From: Chitinophaga filiformis
GTDB taxonomy: Bacteria; Bacteroidota; Bacteroidia; Chitinophagales; Chitinophagaceae
Length of the DNA stretch: 64,000 bases
Assembly (NCBI RefSeq): GCF_023100805.1
Contig: NZ_CP095855.1
Location: 7,667,001 to 7,731,000 of the forward strand
Direction of reading: 5' to 3'
The translations under genes were made by a program, and so were the position numbers. Shown piece by piece: positions 8,743 to 18,570 of the stretch (positions within the stretch are counted from its first letter, which is position 1; the number at the start of each line of letters is the position of its first letter). The notes under the pieces were generated by a model. That model had not been told where the DNA came from. It saw only the letters and a program-made list of their open reading frames with translations, and searched no databases.

Positions 8743-9339
8743 CCGCCATTCCTTTTAGCCCCTAGCCATAACTACCTCCGACAAAAAAGACGTTTCGTTC
8801 CTGCAATAGCATGGTGCCGGATCTGTGTCTAACATGTATAAGCAGCCTGGATCCGGGTGGATATTAAAATCCCCGGCGGATAGACGAATAAACCAGAACG
8901 GCACCGTGTTATATATTGTAACGTTACAGGAGTATGGATTTGATGTATAATCCAGGGACAATGCCTTACACCCCAAAAAAGGATGCCTCCGATATCGGGA
9001 CATCCATTTTCATTAAATGTGACTGAGGGGGGTTACATTGAGGATTCGAGACCGGGGTAATAATGCAGATAGTAATTTTGTGTTGCTCTTTACTATATAG
9101 TCTGTGAAAGTGCTTAAATCTTCGCGCTATAATACAAATTTCTCCTGCTTTCTCATCCCGAACTCCACCCCGACCCCACACCAGGAGCTGTTGAAACGCA
9201 CACACACCACACAAAAACATCAACACCACAGCCAATTTAAAGGAATTTTATACTTTTTTTGAAGGATTTCGGCAGCAATGTCAAAATAATATCAAAACTC
9301 ACCTTCATCACGCATGAAAATTGCATACTTTGCTTTCAT
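8743..9339. other. Intergenic region without recognisable genes
   Basis: About 600 bp between the terminator and the exonuclease start. Open frames here are short, with composition unlike the neighbouring genes. I see no tRNA, repeat or clear promoter. Confidence 0.5.
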
Positions 9340-10365
9340 ATGCAGGTATTACAGTTTACGGACAAGGGTATTTACTGCCCGGCAGGAGATTTTTACATTG
9401 ATCCCTGGCAACCTGTGGAACGGGCTGTTATTACCCACGCCCATTCCGACCACGCCAGGTATGGTAATAGACACTATCTCTGCCATCATGATAGCGTTCC
9501 TCTTTTGCAGTTGAGGCTCGGGCAGGATATCAGCGTGCAGGGCGTCGCCTTCGGCGAAAATATCCGTTATAACGGCGTCACAATTTCCCTGCATCCTGCA
9601 GGGCACATTATCGGGTCAGCACAGGTGCGGGTACAGCAGGAAAACGAGGTATGGGTGGTGAGCGGCGACTATAAAGTGGAAAACGACGGCATATCGGGGC
9701 AGTTTGAGCCGGTTCGCTGTAATACATTCATTACAGAATGCACCTTTGGACTTCCCATCTACAACTGGCAGCCACAGGGCGTCATCTTCAGTAACATCCG
9801 GCAGTGGATACAGGACAACCAGGCGGCGGGCAAGAACAGCGTGTTGCTGGGTTACAGCCTGGGAAAGGCCCAGCGGCTGTTGTACCATCTCCGTGACGCC
9901 ACCCCACAGATCTGGGCGCATGGGGCCATCTATATTCCTCATCAGTTACTGAGAGAAAAAGGCTGGGACCTGCCGGAAATCCAGCGTATCACACCGGAAA
10001 CACCGGCATCTGTCTATAAGAACAATCTTATTATCGGCCCTCCTTCTGCAGCAGACAGCTCGTGGATGCGCCGGTTCAATCCATACGCCCTTGGCGTGTG
10101 CAGCGGGTGGATGCAGGTACGGGGCCATATGCGCCGTCGTAACGCCGATGCCGGTTTTGCCTTGTCAGACCATGCCGACTGGACAGGCCTGCTACAGGCC
10201 GTGAAAGCCACCGGCGCTGAGAAGGTATATACAACCCATGGCTTCAGCAGTGCCTTTGCCCGTTACCTGACAGAAAACGGGATACCTGCACAGGAAGTGA
10301 AAACAGAATATGGTGATATGGATGAAGAGGCAGGAATGCCCGAAACCATCGCTAACGATCAATAA
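9340..10365 (+). CDS. Ligase-associated DNA exonuclease (metallo-beta-lactamase fold)
   Basis: A 341-residue protein with the metallo-beta-lactamase signature HAHSDH (His33, His35, Asp37, His38), which binds the metal pair, and downstream beta-CASP-like elements (GYSLGKAQRLLYHL, SDHADW). It belongs to the ligase-associated exonuclease family (SNM1/Artemis-like) encoded with bacterial ATP-dependent ligases. The frame extends upstream to 9259, but family proteins begin close to MQVLQFTDKGIYCPAG, so the ATG at 9340 is chosen. The ligase gene starts 8 bp after its stop, indicating an operon for DNA end processing and sealing. Confidence 0.9.
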   Translation: MQVLQFTDKGIYCPAGDFYIDPWQPVERAVITHAHSDHARYGNRHYLCHHDSVPLLQLRLGQDISVQGVAFGENIRYNGVTISLHPAGHIIGSAQVRVQQENEVWVVSGDYKVENDGISGQFEPVRCNTFITECTFGLPIYNWQPQGVIFSNIRQWIQDNQAAGKNSVLLGYSLGKAQRLLYHLRDATPQIWAHGAIYIPHQLLREKGWDLPEIQRITPETPASVYKNNLIIGPPSAADSSWMRRFNPYALGVCSGWMQVRGHMRRRNADAGFALSDHADWTGLLQAVKATGAEKVYTTHGFSSAFARYLTENGIPAQEVKTEYGDMDEEAGMPETIANDQ

Positions 10366-10373
10366 CACCAGGT

Positions 10374-11963
10374 ATGAAAGAATTTGCCGCACTGATAAGA
10401 ATATTGAGCAACAGTACCAAGACCAATGAGAAACTGGATGCGCTAAGCCGGTACCTGGCTGCTGCAGATGCTCCTGACCGCCTCTGGGTGCTGGCATTGT
10501 TCACCGGCAGGCGGCCCAAACGTACCGTCAACGCTACCCAGCTTAGCACCTGGTGCCTGCAGATGACGGGTTTACCCGCCTGGTTATATGAAGAGTGTTA
10601 TCATACCGTGGGGGACCTTGCTGAAACGATCGCCCTCCTGTTGCCGCCAGGTAAAAGCCTCTCTGCCCATCCTTTGCATTACTGGGTAGAACAGCTCATA
10701 CAACTTGAAAAAGCGGACGAAAGCACCAAACAGACCTTCATCCTCAGGGCATGGGAAGAACTCGATACCAGTGAAAGATTTGTGTTCAATAAACTGATCA
10801 CCGGTGGCTTCCGCATTGGCGTGTCGCAGCAAACGATGGTGAATGCCCTGGCAAATACCTACAACATTCCCGCTGCTACTATCTCACATATGATCAGTGG
10901 GAACTGGGACCCGCAGCAGACCACCATCGAGGCCCTGCTCAGTGAAAACATTACAGAAGCTGATGCTTCCAAGCCCTTCCCTTTTTACCTGGCTTATGCC
11001 CTGGAAGCCGATCCGGCAGAACTGGGCGCGCCCGAACAATGGCAGGCGGAATGGAAATGGGACGGCATCCGCGGACAGATCATCAAACGCAACGGACAAT
11101 TGTTCGTATGGTCCCGCGGCGAAGAGCTCATCACCGACAAGTTCCCCGAATACCAGCCCTTGCTGGAGCTGCTTCCCGAAGGCACCGTGCTGGATGGGGA
11201 GATCCTCACATTTGCGAACGGCGCCCCCCTGCCTTTTCAGACATTGCAGACCCGCATAGGGCGGAAGAACGTGACCCGCAAACAACTACAGGAAGCTCCT
11301 GTGGCTTTTCTCAGCTATGACCTGCTGGAATGGGAAGGACAGGATATACGTACAACCGCATTGCAGGAACGCCGGATACTTTTGGAACAGGTGGTGGAAC
11401 AGATCAATCACCCTACCCTTCGCCTTTCGCCCGCTATTACCTTCCACGATTGGGATGAACTGGCCAGTTTCAGGTTGCAGGCCAGGGAAAAAGGCAGCGA
11501 GGGCCTGATGCTGAAGAAACTGGATTCCATGTACCAGGTAGGCCGCAAACGGGGCGACTGGTGGAAATGGAAGATAGATCCGCTCACGGTAGATGCAGTA
11601 ATGATCTATGCACAGAAAGGACATGGCCGCCGCTCTAATCTGTATACCGACTACACTTTCGCCGTCAGGGATGGCGATCAGCTGGTGTCTTTTGCCAAAG
11701 CTTATTCCGGCCTGACAGACAAAGAGATCAATGAAGTGGACAACTGGGTCAAAAAGAACTCGTTAGAAAAATTTGGCCCGGTAAGGACCGTGAAACCGGA
11801 ACTGGTGTTTGAGATCGGCTTTGAAGGAATTGCCGCCTCCAACAGGCATAAGTCGGGCGTGGCACTACGCTTCCCCCGTATACTTCGCTGGCGGAAAGAC
11901 AAACCACCTGCAGAGATCAATACCCTGGAGGATTTACAGCAGCTACTACGAACACATAAATAA
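10374..11963 (+). CDS. ATP-dependent DNA ligase of the bacterial repair cluster
   Basis: A 529-residue ligase. The adenylation motif EWKWDGIRG contains the nucleotidyl lysine (Lys228). Other ligase motifs are LDGEIL, EGLMLKK and WWKWKIDPLTVDAVMIYAQ (motif V region). An N-terminal helical DNA-binding domain precedes the catalytic core, and an OB-fold domain follows. This is the ligase form that travels with a metallo-beta-lactamase exonuclease, an Lhr-like helicase and PdeM in bacteria; the group is linked to DNA damage responses. No Ku gene is present, so classical NHEJ is not implied. The partner helicase and nuclease are displaced about 4 kb downstream. Confidence 0.93.
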   Translation: MKEFAALIRILSNSTKTNEKLDALSRYLAAADAPDRLWVLALFTGRRPKRTVNATQLSTWCLQMTGLPAWLYEECYHTVGDLAETIALLLPPGKSLSAHPLHYWVEQLIQLEKADESTKQTFILRAWEELDTSERFVFNKLITGGFRIGVSQQTMVNALANTYNIPAATISHMISGNWDPQQTTIEALLSENITEADASKPFPFYLAYALEADPAELGAPEQWQAEWKWDGIRGQIIKRNGQLFVWSRGEELITDKFPEYQPLLELLPEGTVLDGEILTFANGAPLPFQTLQTRIGRKNVTRKQLQEAPVAFLSYDLLEWEGQDIRTTALQERRILLEQVVEQINHPTLRLSPAITFHDWDELASFRLQAREKGSEGLMLKKLDSMYQVGRKRGDWWKWKIDPLTVDAVMIYAQKGHGRRSNLYTDYTFAVRDGDQLVSFAKAYSGLTDKEINEVDNWVKKNSLEKFGPVRTVKPELVFEIGFEGIAASNRHKSGVALRFPRILRWRKDKPPAEINTLEDLQQLLRTHK

Positions 11964-12048
11964 ATAAGGAACTTTGAAGGAATATTGAAGCTAATTAGTA
12001 TATTGTACTTAATTTTGCTTTTGAAACGGAACATTATTCTATACTAAT

Positions 12049-12552
12049 ATGAATAACCTGGGAAATAACAAAAAAGATAACGCAACTGAAAATATTGCGC
12101 TGGATGAAAAGGATATTGCTATCCTCCAGTTGCTGGAGGAAGATGCCAAGATGACCATCCGTGATCTGGCAGCAAAACTGAACCTGAGCGCAACTCCCGT
12201 TTATGAACGTATCCGTAAAATGGAACAGGCAGGCGTTATCAGGCAGTATGCTGCCATTGTTGATCCCAGTAAGATTGATAAAGCCCTTACCGTACTATGC
12301 TATATCTCCCTGAAAGAGCATGGTAAAAAAGCAGGTAGTAAATTTATCAAAGAGATCACCTCTTTCCCTGAAGTGATGGAATGTCTCAACATTTCAGGCC
12401 AGTTTGATTTCATGCTGAAAGTGCAGGTAAAAGACATGCTTGCCTATCATGAATTCAATGTAAACAAACTGGGCGAGCTGGATAATATCCGTCACATGGA
12501 AAGTGTGTTCGTGATGTCAGTGATCAAAGCTACACACAGGGTGGTATATTAA
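12049..12552 (+). CDS. Lrp/AsnC family transcriptional regulator
   Basis: A 167-residue regulator. The N-terminal winged HTH (about residues 19-70: ILQLLEEDAKMTIRDLAAKL then LSATPVYERIRKMEQAGVI) is followed by an RAM/effector domain with GQFDFMLKVQV. The family senses amino acids or related small molecules and binds DNA as dimers to octamers. A TAATTTTG -7-like element lies at 12010-12017, with a TTG 22 bp before it, giving a leader of about 25 nt. It is convergent with the next gene, with only 4 bp between stops. Targets are unknown. It sits inside the split ligase cluster, but no functional link is visible. Confidence 0.92.
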   Translation: MNNLGNNKKDNATENIALDEKDIAILQLLEEDAKMTIRDLAAKLNLSATPVYERIRKMEQAGVIRQYAAIVDPSKIDKALTVLCYISLKEHGKKAGSKFIKEITSFPEVMECLNISGQFDFMLKVQVKDMLAYHEFNVNKLGELDNIRHMESVFVMSVIKATHRVVY

Positions 12553-12556
12553 CTGC

Positions 12557-13144
12557 TTACAATTTCCTTAGGCCCTCATAACCGGGAAAGAGAATATAGG
12601 TATTGATATCTTCACCCTTAGGATGTACCGTAATGGCAGTACATAGCTGCTTACCGCCTTTCTCCGTTGTCATCTCAAATGCAATGCCTGCTTTACGCAC
12701 ATCATACAATATGATCTTCCTGCTTTTCTGTTTATCCTGGTATTGTGCCACGACCTTGATAGCGGGAAATAGTTTTTTCACTTCTATATAAGAGCTGCCT
12801 ACCCGCAGTCCTTTTTCCGTTGTAAAGGAAGAAGTATTCACACGGATCTGCTTCACTACCATTGCCTCCTTACCGTTTGTTTCTTCTCTTACGGAATAAA
12901 CAGCCAGGTATCTGCTGGAGTCGATACTCTTATCTTTTTTGTGGCTATACCAGATGCTCCATGCCTTTCCCATGGCAGCGTCTCCGCCATCGGCGGGTCC
13001 CAGCGCCGCAGCCATATCATCTGCGGTAGCGCCTATTTTTGAGTTTCCTATATACTGCCCGGGTTCTATTCTCCAGGCTGTCTGTGCCATTGCCGGTGCT
13101 ATCATCAGCAGAAATGCCGCCCCTAAAAAGTAAAGGTGTTTCAT
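12557..13144 (-). CDS. Secreted protein of unknown function
   Basis: A 195-residue protein with a clear signal peptide (MKHLYFLGAAFLLMIAPAMA, cut before QTAW). The mature part contains a repeated-looking theme, GQYIGNSKIGATADDMAAALG and GLRVGSSYIEVKKLFPAI, resembling short beta/alpha units found in small Bacteroidota exported proteins. I do not recognise the family. The frame extends to 13186, but the signal peptide fixes the ATG at 13144. It is divergent from the LD-carboxypeptidase, with starts 71 bp apart, and convergent with the Lrp gene. Confidence 0.75.
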   Translation of the reverse strand: MKHLYFLGAAFLLMIAPAMAQTAWRIEPGQYIGNSKIGATADDMAAALGPADGGDAAMGKAWSIWYSHKKDKSIDSSRYLAVYSVREETNGKEAMVVKQIRVNTSSFTTEKGLRVGSSYIEVKKLFPAIKVVAQYQDKQKSRKIILYDVRKAGIAFEMTTEKGGKQLCTAITVHPKGEDINTYILFPGYEGLRKL

Positions 13145-13215
13145 AGTTGTTCTTTTATGCAAAGAAAGACAAAAAACACGCCACATCGCTTATAAATTAT
13201 GCTTACATTAATGTT

Positions 13216-14262
13216 ATGAATCGTAAGCACTTCCTGTCAGCACTGGCCACCGCAGCAGGACTCACCACATTGCCGGCGCTCGCCCGTTTACAACAGGCCG
13301 CCGCAGCCCTGCAGCCACATGAAGAAAGATTATTGATCCCGCCTTACCTCAGGCCCGGCGATACTATTGGTATCACCTGTCCTGCAGGACACATCACTAT
13401 GGAAGAAATAAAACCAGCTATCAACATCATACAAAGCTGGGGCTTTAAAATACGTGTAGGCAATACTGTTAATAAAACTGATTTCAGCTTCGGAGGCACC
13501 GACGAGGAACGCCGGCAGGATATGCAGGATATGCTGGACGATTCCGCCATTAAAGCGATCATGTGCGCCCGTGGCGGTTATGGAAGCGCACGTATCGTAG
13601 ATCAGCTGGATTTCTCCAGCTTTGTGCAACAACCTAAGTGGATCATCGGTTTTAGTGATATTACGGTACTACATTGTCATATTAATCGCCTGTATGGTAT
13701 TGCCACCTTACACTCAAAAATGTGCAACAGTTTCCCGGATGATTTCAGTAAGGCTGAACCTATTGTACAACAAACTATTTCTTCTATCAGGGATGCGTTG
13801 TCTGGCCAGCAACTGCACTATACCACTTTCTCTGATTCCCGCAACCGAACCGGCGCCGCGAAAGGCGTTCTCGCAGGCGGTAATCTTTCAATGATCCAGA
13901 GTGTGCTTGCTACTAACTCAGAGCTGAATACCATTGGCAAGATCCTTTTCCTCGAAGAAGTAGGGGAATATCTTTACAGCCTTGACCGCATGTTCAACAG
14001 CCTTCAACGCGCACATAAGCTGGACAATCTTGCAGGATTGATCATTGGTGGCTTTAACCGCATCAAACCTGATGACCCGGGCGAAGAATTTGGCAGGACA
14101 GTATATGACATTGTGATGGAGAAAGTGAAGGATTATACATACCCGGTGTGCTTTGGTTTTCCCGTGGGACATCAGAAAGATAATTATGCACTGAAATGCG
14201 GAGTGATGCATCAGTTGACGGTTGGGAAAGAAGAGGTGACACTGGATGAGTTGAGGAACTAA
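13216..14262 (+). CDS. LD-carboxypeptidase (peptidase S66), exported
   Basis: A 348-residue member of the MccF/LdcA family, which removes the terminal D-Ala from peptidoglycan tetrapeptides during cell-wall recycling. The nucleophile is Ser147 in IIGFSDIT; the glycine-rich CARGGYGSARI precedes it, and LFLEEVGE and GFPVGHQ supply the Glu and His of the triad. The N-terminus MNRKHFLSALATAAGL is a signal or Tat-like sequence without a clear twin arginine, so it probably acts outside the cytosol, unlike LdcA of E. coli. The in-frame upstream part from 13147 lacks signal features, hence the ATG at 13216. Confidence 0.9.
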   Translation: MNRKHFLSALATAAGLTTLPALARLQQAAAALQPHEERLLIPPYLRPGDTIGITCPAGHITMEEIKPAINIIQSWGFKIRVGNTVNKTDFSFGGTDEERRQDMQDMLDDSAIKAIMCARGGYGSARIVDQLDFSSFVQQPKWIIGFSDITVLHCHINRLYGIATLHSKMCNSFPDDFSKAEPIVQQTISSIRDALSGQQLHYTTFSDSRNRTGAAKGVLAGGNLSMIQSVLATNSELNTIGKILFLEEVGEYLYSLDRMFNSLQRAHKLDNLAGLIIGGFNRIKPDDPGEEFGRTVYDIVMEKVKDYTYPVCFGFPVGHQKDNYALKCGVMHQLTVGKEEVTLDELRN

Positions 14263-14277
14263 GCGGCTATCTGACAT

Positions 14278-14313
14278 CTTTTTCCGGATTTTTTTAAAAA
14301 AAATCCGGAAAAA
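14278..14313 (+). terminator. Rho-independent-type hairpin
   Basis: Long AT-rich stem with a CCGGA core: TTTTTCCGGATTTTTTT pairs with the matching A-rich arm ending TCCGGAAAAA. It lies about 16 bp after the LD-carboxypeptidase stop, and the symmetry means it could work on both strands. Confidence 0.75.
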
Positions 14314-14410
14314 CGCTTGACTCTTACCTGTCACCCCCAGCCCATGTCACTAATCCCATACTTGCTTTTCCTCCCCCTTCTCCCTATCTTACAGCATCGA
14401 ATTCCCTTCC

Positions 14411-15127
14411 ATGAAAGCACACATCACTGTACTGGTATTTTGCATCGCAATCCTTACATCCTGCAAAAAAGATGACAACGTCCATGTCATGCAGGAAGGC
14501 ACCTATAACAACAGGAAACTAGCCACTGCCGGCCCTGTTACGCTGTACGTCGGCAACAAAACCATTACTGAACATACTTTTATCCACGCCTTCCTTGAAA
14601 GAAGGATCAGCAGCTGGCTGGCGGATAGCACCTTCAGGGAACAGCCCGGGATCAACATACCGTTTATCTTTACTTCGGTAACCATCCAGGGAGACTTTGC
14701 CTATTACACATCAGATCCGGGCAACAGCTACCAGGATACTTTCCGCATCAACCCTCTTTCTGCCAATACAAGACTGCTTGCAGCCAATAGTGAATCTATT
14801 ATAAAACCTACTGTGGCTGGAGAATTAAGCTGTTTGAATGTGGCAAAGTATGTACGCCGTAATCCGCCCACATATGCATGTAGCTACTTCAATTATCCCA
14901 ACAGCTACTGCACCGGCCATAAACTAATGCAGCTGAATGTAGAGAGCGATTACCTGGTGATACCGGTATTGACATATTACTTCGCCCGCCCTATTGCTCC
15001 CGGTATCGTTTGTCATACTTACGAGCGTTACATCAGCGATGATTTTAATAAGGATATTCTTGGTAAATTACGTCCGGAAGATACACTCGCCGTACAAACC
15101 TATTTTGTAAAACTCTATAAGCAATAA
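14411..15127 (+). CDS. Lipoprotein of unknown function, first of a tandem pair
   Basis: A 238-residue lipoprotein with signal and lipobox AILTSC (Cys18) followed by KKDD, a typical Bacteroidota lipoprotein start. It is a paralogue of the next gene. Shared blocks are PVTLYVGNKTITEHTFIHAF against PVTLYTKDKVITDVAFIQAY, GELSCLNVAKYVRRNP against GELSCSNVGINIRRHP, and a C-terminal DTLAVQTYFVKLY against DTLLVQTRMLVLE. Four cysteines in the C-terminal half are positioned alike in both proteins and may form disulfides. I do not recognise the family and infer only an envelope location. Confidence 0.8.
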   Translation: MKAHITVLVFCIAILTSCKKDDNVHVMQEGTYNNRKLATAGPVTLYVGNKTITEHTFIHAFLERRISSWLADSTFREQPGINIPFIFTSVTIQGDFAYYTSDPGNSYQDTFRINPLSANTRLLAANSESIIKPTVAGELSCLNVAKYVRRNPPTYACSYFNYPNSYCTGHKLMQLNVESDYLVIPVLTYYFARPIAPGIVCHTYERYISDDFNKDILGKLRPEDTLAVQTYFVKLYKQ

Positions 15128-15137
15128 TCCTGTATTT

Positions 15138-15842
15138 ATGAAACCATCCATGTTACTGATTTGCGCGCTGCTACTTTGTCCTGGCTGTGAGAGCGATGAC
15201 GCGGCTCCTTACCCGACCGGCAATTATGAAAGCGTTGCCAATATTAAAAATGACCCGGTAACATTGTATACAAAAGATAAGGTCATTACAGATGTTGCTT
15301 TTATCCAGGCTTATCTTGAACGCAACCAGGTATATGGTTTCTTTGATCTGACAGCCGGTACAGCGGAATCTCCCATACATGTAACATTCGACAACAGGGT
15401 CTCCGACAGCGTCTATTTCAGATCAGTATCCGGCAATAGTGCGCTTGAATTGATCTTTAACCAGGTGTACTATGATAACAATGCAGCTATATTACTGGGT
15501 CGCGACAGCTTACCGGGATTCCCGGCCGATGACGGTGAATTGAGCTGTTCAAATGTCGGCATTAATATCCGCCGGCATCCGCTGCTTACCTTCTGCGATG
15601 CTTCAGGCATGCCGGGTGCATTGGTATGTAAAACAAGATACCGGATGCCGGTAGCAATGGAAGGCGATCGTCTTTCCCTTCCTGTTATCAGTTATCGCTT
15701 CAGCACCAGGACAAGTAATGCGAATTGTGCTTCGGGAGAAAGGTATGCTTATGGGTATTTGAACGCTGATGCCTTAAAAACGATACATACGCAGGATACA
15801 CTGCTGGTGCAGACAAGAATGTTAGTTTTGGAGAGGAAATAA
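15138..15842 (+). CDS. Lipoprotein of unknown function, second of a tandem pair
   Basis: A 234-residue lipoprotein with signal and lipobox LLCPGC (Cys17) followed by ESDD. It starts 10 bp after its paralogue ends, so the two are co-transcribed and probably arose by tandem duplication. Identity is concentrated in the N-terminal DPVTLYTKDKVITDVAF block, the GELSC...RRHP block and the C-terminal strand; the middle has diverged. Cysteines after GELSC (TFC, LVC, NANC) match those of the first copy. Function unknown. There is no obvious terminator before the helicase gene 230 bp downstream. Confidence 0.8.
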   Translation: MKPSMLLICALLLCPGCESDDAAPYPTGNYESVANIKNDPVTLYTKDKVITDVAFIQAYLERNQVYGFFDLTAGTAESPIHVTFDNRVSDSVYFRSVSGNSALELIFNQVYYDNNAAILLGRDSLPGFPADDGELSCSNVGINIRRHPLLTFCDASGMPGALVCKTRYRMPVAMEGDRLSLPVISYRFSTRTSNANCASGERYAYGYLNADALKTIHTQDTLLVQTRMLVLERK

Positions 15843-16074
15843 ACAGGAAGTACATACAGGCCGCTAAACATAATAGTAGCTCAATATGAATCAGACTTTC
15901 AGCCGGAAAGTTCAGCGCCCGGTTCCACGTTATTTTTTGTATATTTAGTTTGTCCTTAACCCTTTTTATGTCGCATTCCCGTATTGGGCGTTGTCCTTTA
16001 TAGTATCGCACCATAATTCGCCCCGCTCATCTGACCATTGACATGTCTTTGTTTTTCCCTAATTTCATCACCTG

Positions 16075-18537
16075 ATGAAAAACAAAGCGCGCGGATGGCA
16101 AGTGATAACAGAATGGCTCGCTGCACATGACAGGAAGCCTTTTGCTTTCCAGGAAGAAGCCTGGGAGCATTACCTGCAAGGCAGATCAGGCCTTGTAAAC
16201 GCCCCTACCGGTTACGGTAAAACCTTCTCTCTCTTCCTGGCGGTGGTGATCGACTGGATCAATAAACACCCGAAGGATTATCAGCAGAAAACAAAGAACG
16301 GCCTGCAAATGATGTGGATCACTCCGCTACGCGCATTGGCAAAAGATATTGCCCGCGCCATGGAGGAAGTACTGCAGGAACTTAATATGTCCTGGCAGGT
16401 TGGTATACGCAGTGGGGACACCCCTATTTCTACCCGTCAGCAGCAAAAGAAACAGATGCCGGAGATATTGATCATCACACCGGAAAGCCTGCACCTGCTG
16501 ATGGGACAAAAAGAATATGCGAAGGTCTTTACACACCTGACAACAGTGGTGGCAGATGAATGGCATGAACTACTGGGCAGCAAGCGTGGGGTAATGGTGG
16601 AACTGGGCCTCAGCCGGCTCCGTGGTCTGGCAAAGAAGGCAGGGCGACCTCCCCTGAAGGTATGGGGCATCTCGGCCACTATCGGCAACCTGGAAGAAGC
16701 GCTGGATGTCTTATTGGGCCGGCCGGACCCGGAGGCGGTGATCATACGCGCCAGACTGGGCAAGAAGATAGAACTGCAAAGCATCCTGCCGGATGAGATC
16801 GAAAAATATCCCTGGGCAGGCCACCTGGGTACCAGGTTGCTCTATAAAGCCCTGCCGGTGATCATGAACAGTCAGACCACCCTCATATTTACAAACGTCC
16901 GTTCACAAACGGAGATCTGGTACCAGGAAATATTGCGCCAGTGCCCTGAACTGGCGGGCGCTATTGCCCTCCATCATGGCTCTATCGATGCGGAGCTCCG
17001 GGTATGGGTGGAAGAAGCCCTGCACACCGGCGTGCTGAAAGCAGTTGTATGCACCTCCAGTCTTGACCTGGGCGTAGATTTCAGGCCTGTGGACACGGTG
17101 ATACAGGTGGGTAGTCCGAAGGGAGTAGCCCGTTTCCTGCAGAGAGCCGGCAGAAGCGGTCACCAACCCGGCGCCACCAGTAAGATCTGGTTCCTGCCCA
17201 CACATAGCCTTGAACTGGTGGAGGCAGCGGCATTGAAGGCGGCGATGGAAGAACAGCTGGTAGAGAGCCGCCTGCCCGTTCTACTGGCCTTTGACGTGCT
17301 ACTGCAATACCTGATGACGCTCGGCATCTCAGATGGTTTTCATGCGCCTGAAATATGGGAAGAAGTGACGGGGACTTTCTGTTTCCGTGATATGACGGAA
17401 GATGAATGGGCCTGGATATTATCTTTTCTGTCTACCGGTGGAGAAGCGCTGTATAGCTACGATGAGTTCAAAAAACTGGAAAGGGAGGGCGATTTCTTCA
17501 TCTGTCGCAGCCGTATGCTGGCCATGCGGCACCGCCTGCACATCGGCACCATCGTGAGCGATGCCATGCTGAAAGTGAAGTTCATGAGCGGAGGCTTTAT
17601 TGGTATGATCGAAGAATGGTTCGTTGCACGCCTGCAGCCGGGCGATGCTTTTAGCCTGGGAGGACGCACACTCGAATTTGTGATGATCAAAGATATGACG
17701 GTGCTGGTGCGCAAGTCGGCCGCCAAACGGGCCATTGTGCCCAGTTGGATGGGAGGACGGCTTCCTCTTTCTGCCAATCTCGGAAAGATATTACGCCGCA
17801 CTTATAATGAGGCACTATCCGGCAAATCGGATATGCCGGAGATCAAAATATTGCAACCGCTGTTCGACTTACAGGAGCAATTGTCGCATATACCGAAAGA
17901 CAATGAGCTGCTCATTGAAATGATCCATACCCGCGACGGTTATCATATGTTCGTCTATCCTTTTGAAGGACGACTGGTGCATGAAGTGATGGCTGCCCTG
18001 CTGGCCTACCGTATCAGTAAGCGCCAGCCCATTACCTTTTCAATGGCGATGAACGATTACGGGTTTGAGCTGCTTTCCGATCAGCCAATTCCTGTCAGCG
18101 ACGGAGACGTGCACGATCTGTTTTCCCTTGAGAACCTGAGCAATGACCTGCAGGCCAGTGTGAACTCCACAGAAATGGCCCGCCGTAAGTTCAGGGATAT
18201 TGCTGTCATTGCCGGCCTGATATTCCAGGGTTACCCTGGTAAGCACAAAGCCAGTCGTCACCTGCAATCGTCTGCCTCCCTGCTGTTCAACGTGTTCAGG
18301 GACTACGATCCGCAGAACCTGCTGCTGCGGCAGGCATTCAATGAGGCCTTCTTCTACCAGATGGAAGAGGCACGTCTGAGGGAAAGTCTGGAGCGTATTT
18401 ACAACAGCGATATTATTATTACAGCGCCTGAGGCATTGACACCATTCTGTTTTCCGATCAAGGTAGACAGTCTCCGCGAAGAGCTCACCAGTGAAAAACT
18501 GGAAGACAGGATCAAAAAAATGCGTCCGCAGATATAG
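16075..18537 (+). CDS. Ligase-associated Lhr-like DEXH-box helicase
   Basis: An 820-residue superfamily 2 helicase. Motif I is NAPTGYGKT (residues 42-50), motif II is DEWH in VVADEWHELLG, motif III is ISATIGN, and motif VI is FLQRAGRSGHQPG. An Lhr-core C-terminal region follows, giving the length expected for the ligase-associated helicase group. It acts in DNA damage response with the ATP-dependent ligase, exonuclease and PdeM. Its gene is 33 bp before pdeM, forming an operon, but it is separated from the ligase gene by about 4.1 kb of unrelated genes. ATPase and unwinding are expected from the motifs. Confidence 0.93.
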   Translation: MKNKARGWQVITEWLAAHDRKPFAFQEEAWEHYLQGRSGLVNAPTGYGKTFSLFLAVVIDWINKHPKDYQQKTKNGLQMMWITPLRALAKDIARAMEEVLQELNMSWQVGIRSGDTPISTRQQQKKQMPEILIITPESLHLLMGQKEYAKVFTHLTTVVADEWHELLGSKRGVMVELGLSRLRGLAKKAGRPPLKVWGISATIGNLEEALDVLLGRPDPEAVIIRARLGKKIELQSILPDEIEKYPWAGHLGTRLLYKALPVIMNSQTTLIFTNVRSQTEIWYQEILRQCPELAGAIALHHGSIDAELRVWVEEALHTGVLKAVVCTSSLDLGVDFRPVDTVIQVGSPKGVARFLQRAGRSGHQPGATSKIWFLPTHSLELVEAAALKAAMEEQLVESRLPVLLAFDVLLQYLMTLGISDGFHAPEIWEEVTGTFCFRDMTEDEWAWILSFLSTGGEALYSYDEFKKLEREGDFFICRSRMLAMRHRLHIGTIVSDAMLKVKFMSGGFIGMIEEWFVARLQPGDAFSLGGRTLEFVMIKDMTVLVRKSAAKRAIVPSWMGGRLPLSANLGKILRRTYNEALSGKSDMPEIKILQPLFDLQEQLSHIPKDNELLIEMIHTRDGYHMFVYPFEGRLVHEVMAALLAYRISKRQPITFSMAMNDYGFELLSDQPIPVSDGDVHDLFSLENLSNDLQASVNSTEMARRKFRDIAVIAGLIFQGYPGKHKASRHLQSSASLLFNVFRDYDPQNLLLRQAFNEAFFYQMEEARLRESLERIYNSDIIITAPEALTPFCFPIKVDSLREELTSEKLEDRIKKMRPQI

Positions 18538-18570
18538 TTTGAGAGAGATACAGTAGTTTTACCGGAGATT

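Noticed and set aside
9040-9070. A GGATTCGAGACC stretch resembling a tRNA T-arm
   Set aside because: No cloverleaf partner stems, anticodon arm or acceptor stem can be formed around it.
8966-9235. An 89-codon minus-strand frame in the gap before the exonuclease gene
   Set aside because: The composition is random, with no promoter, domain or conserved start context.
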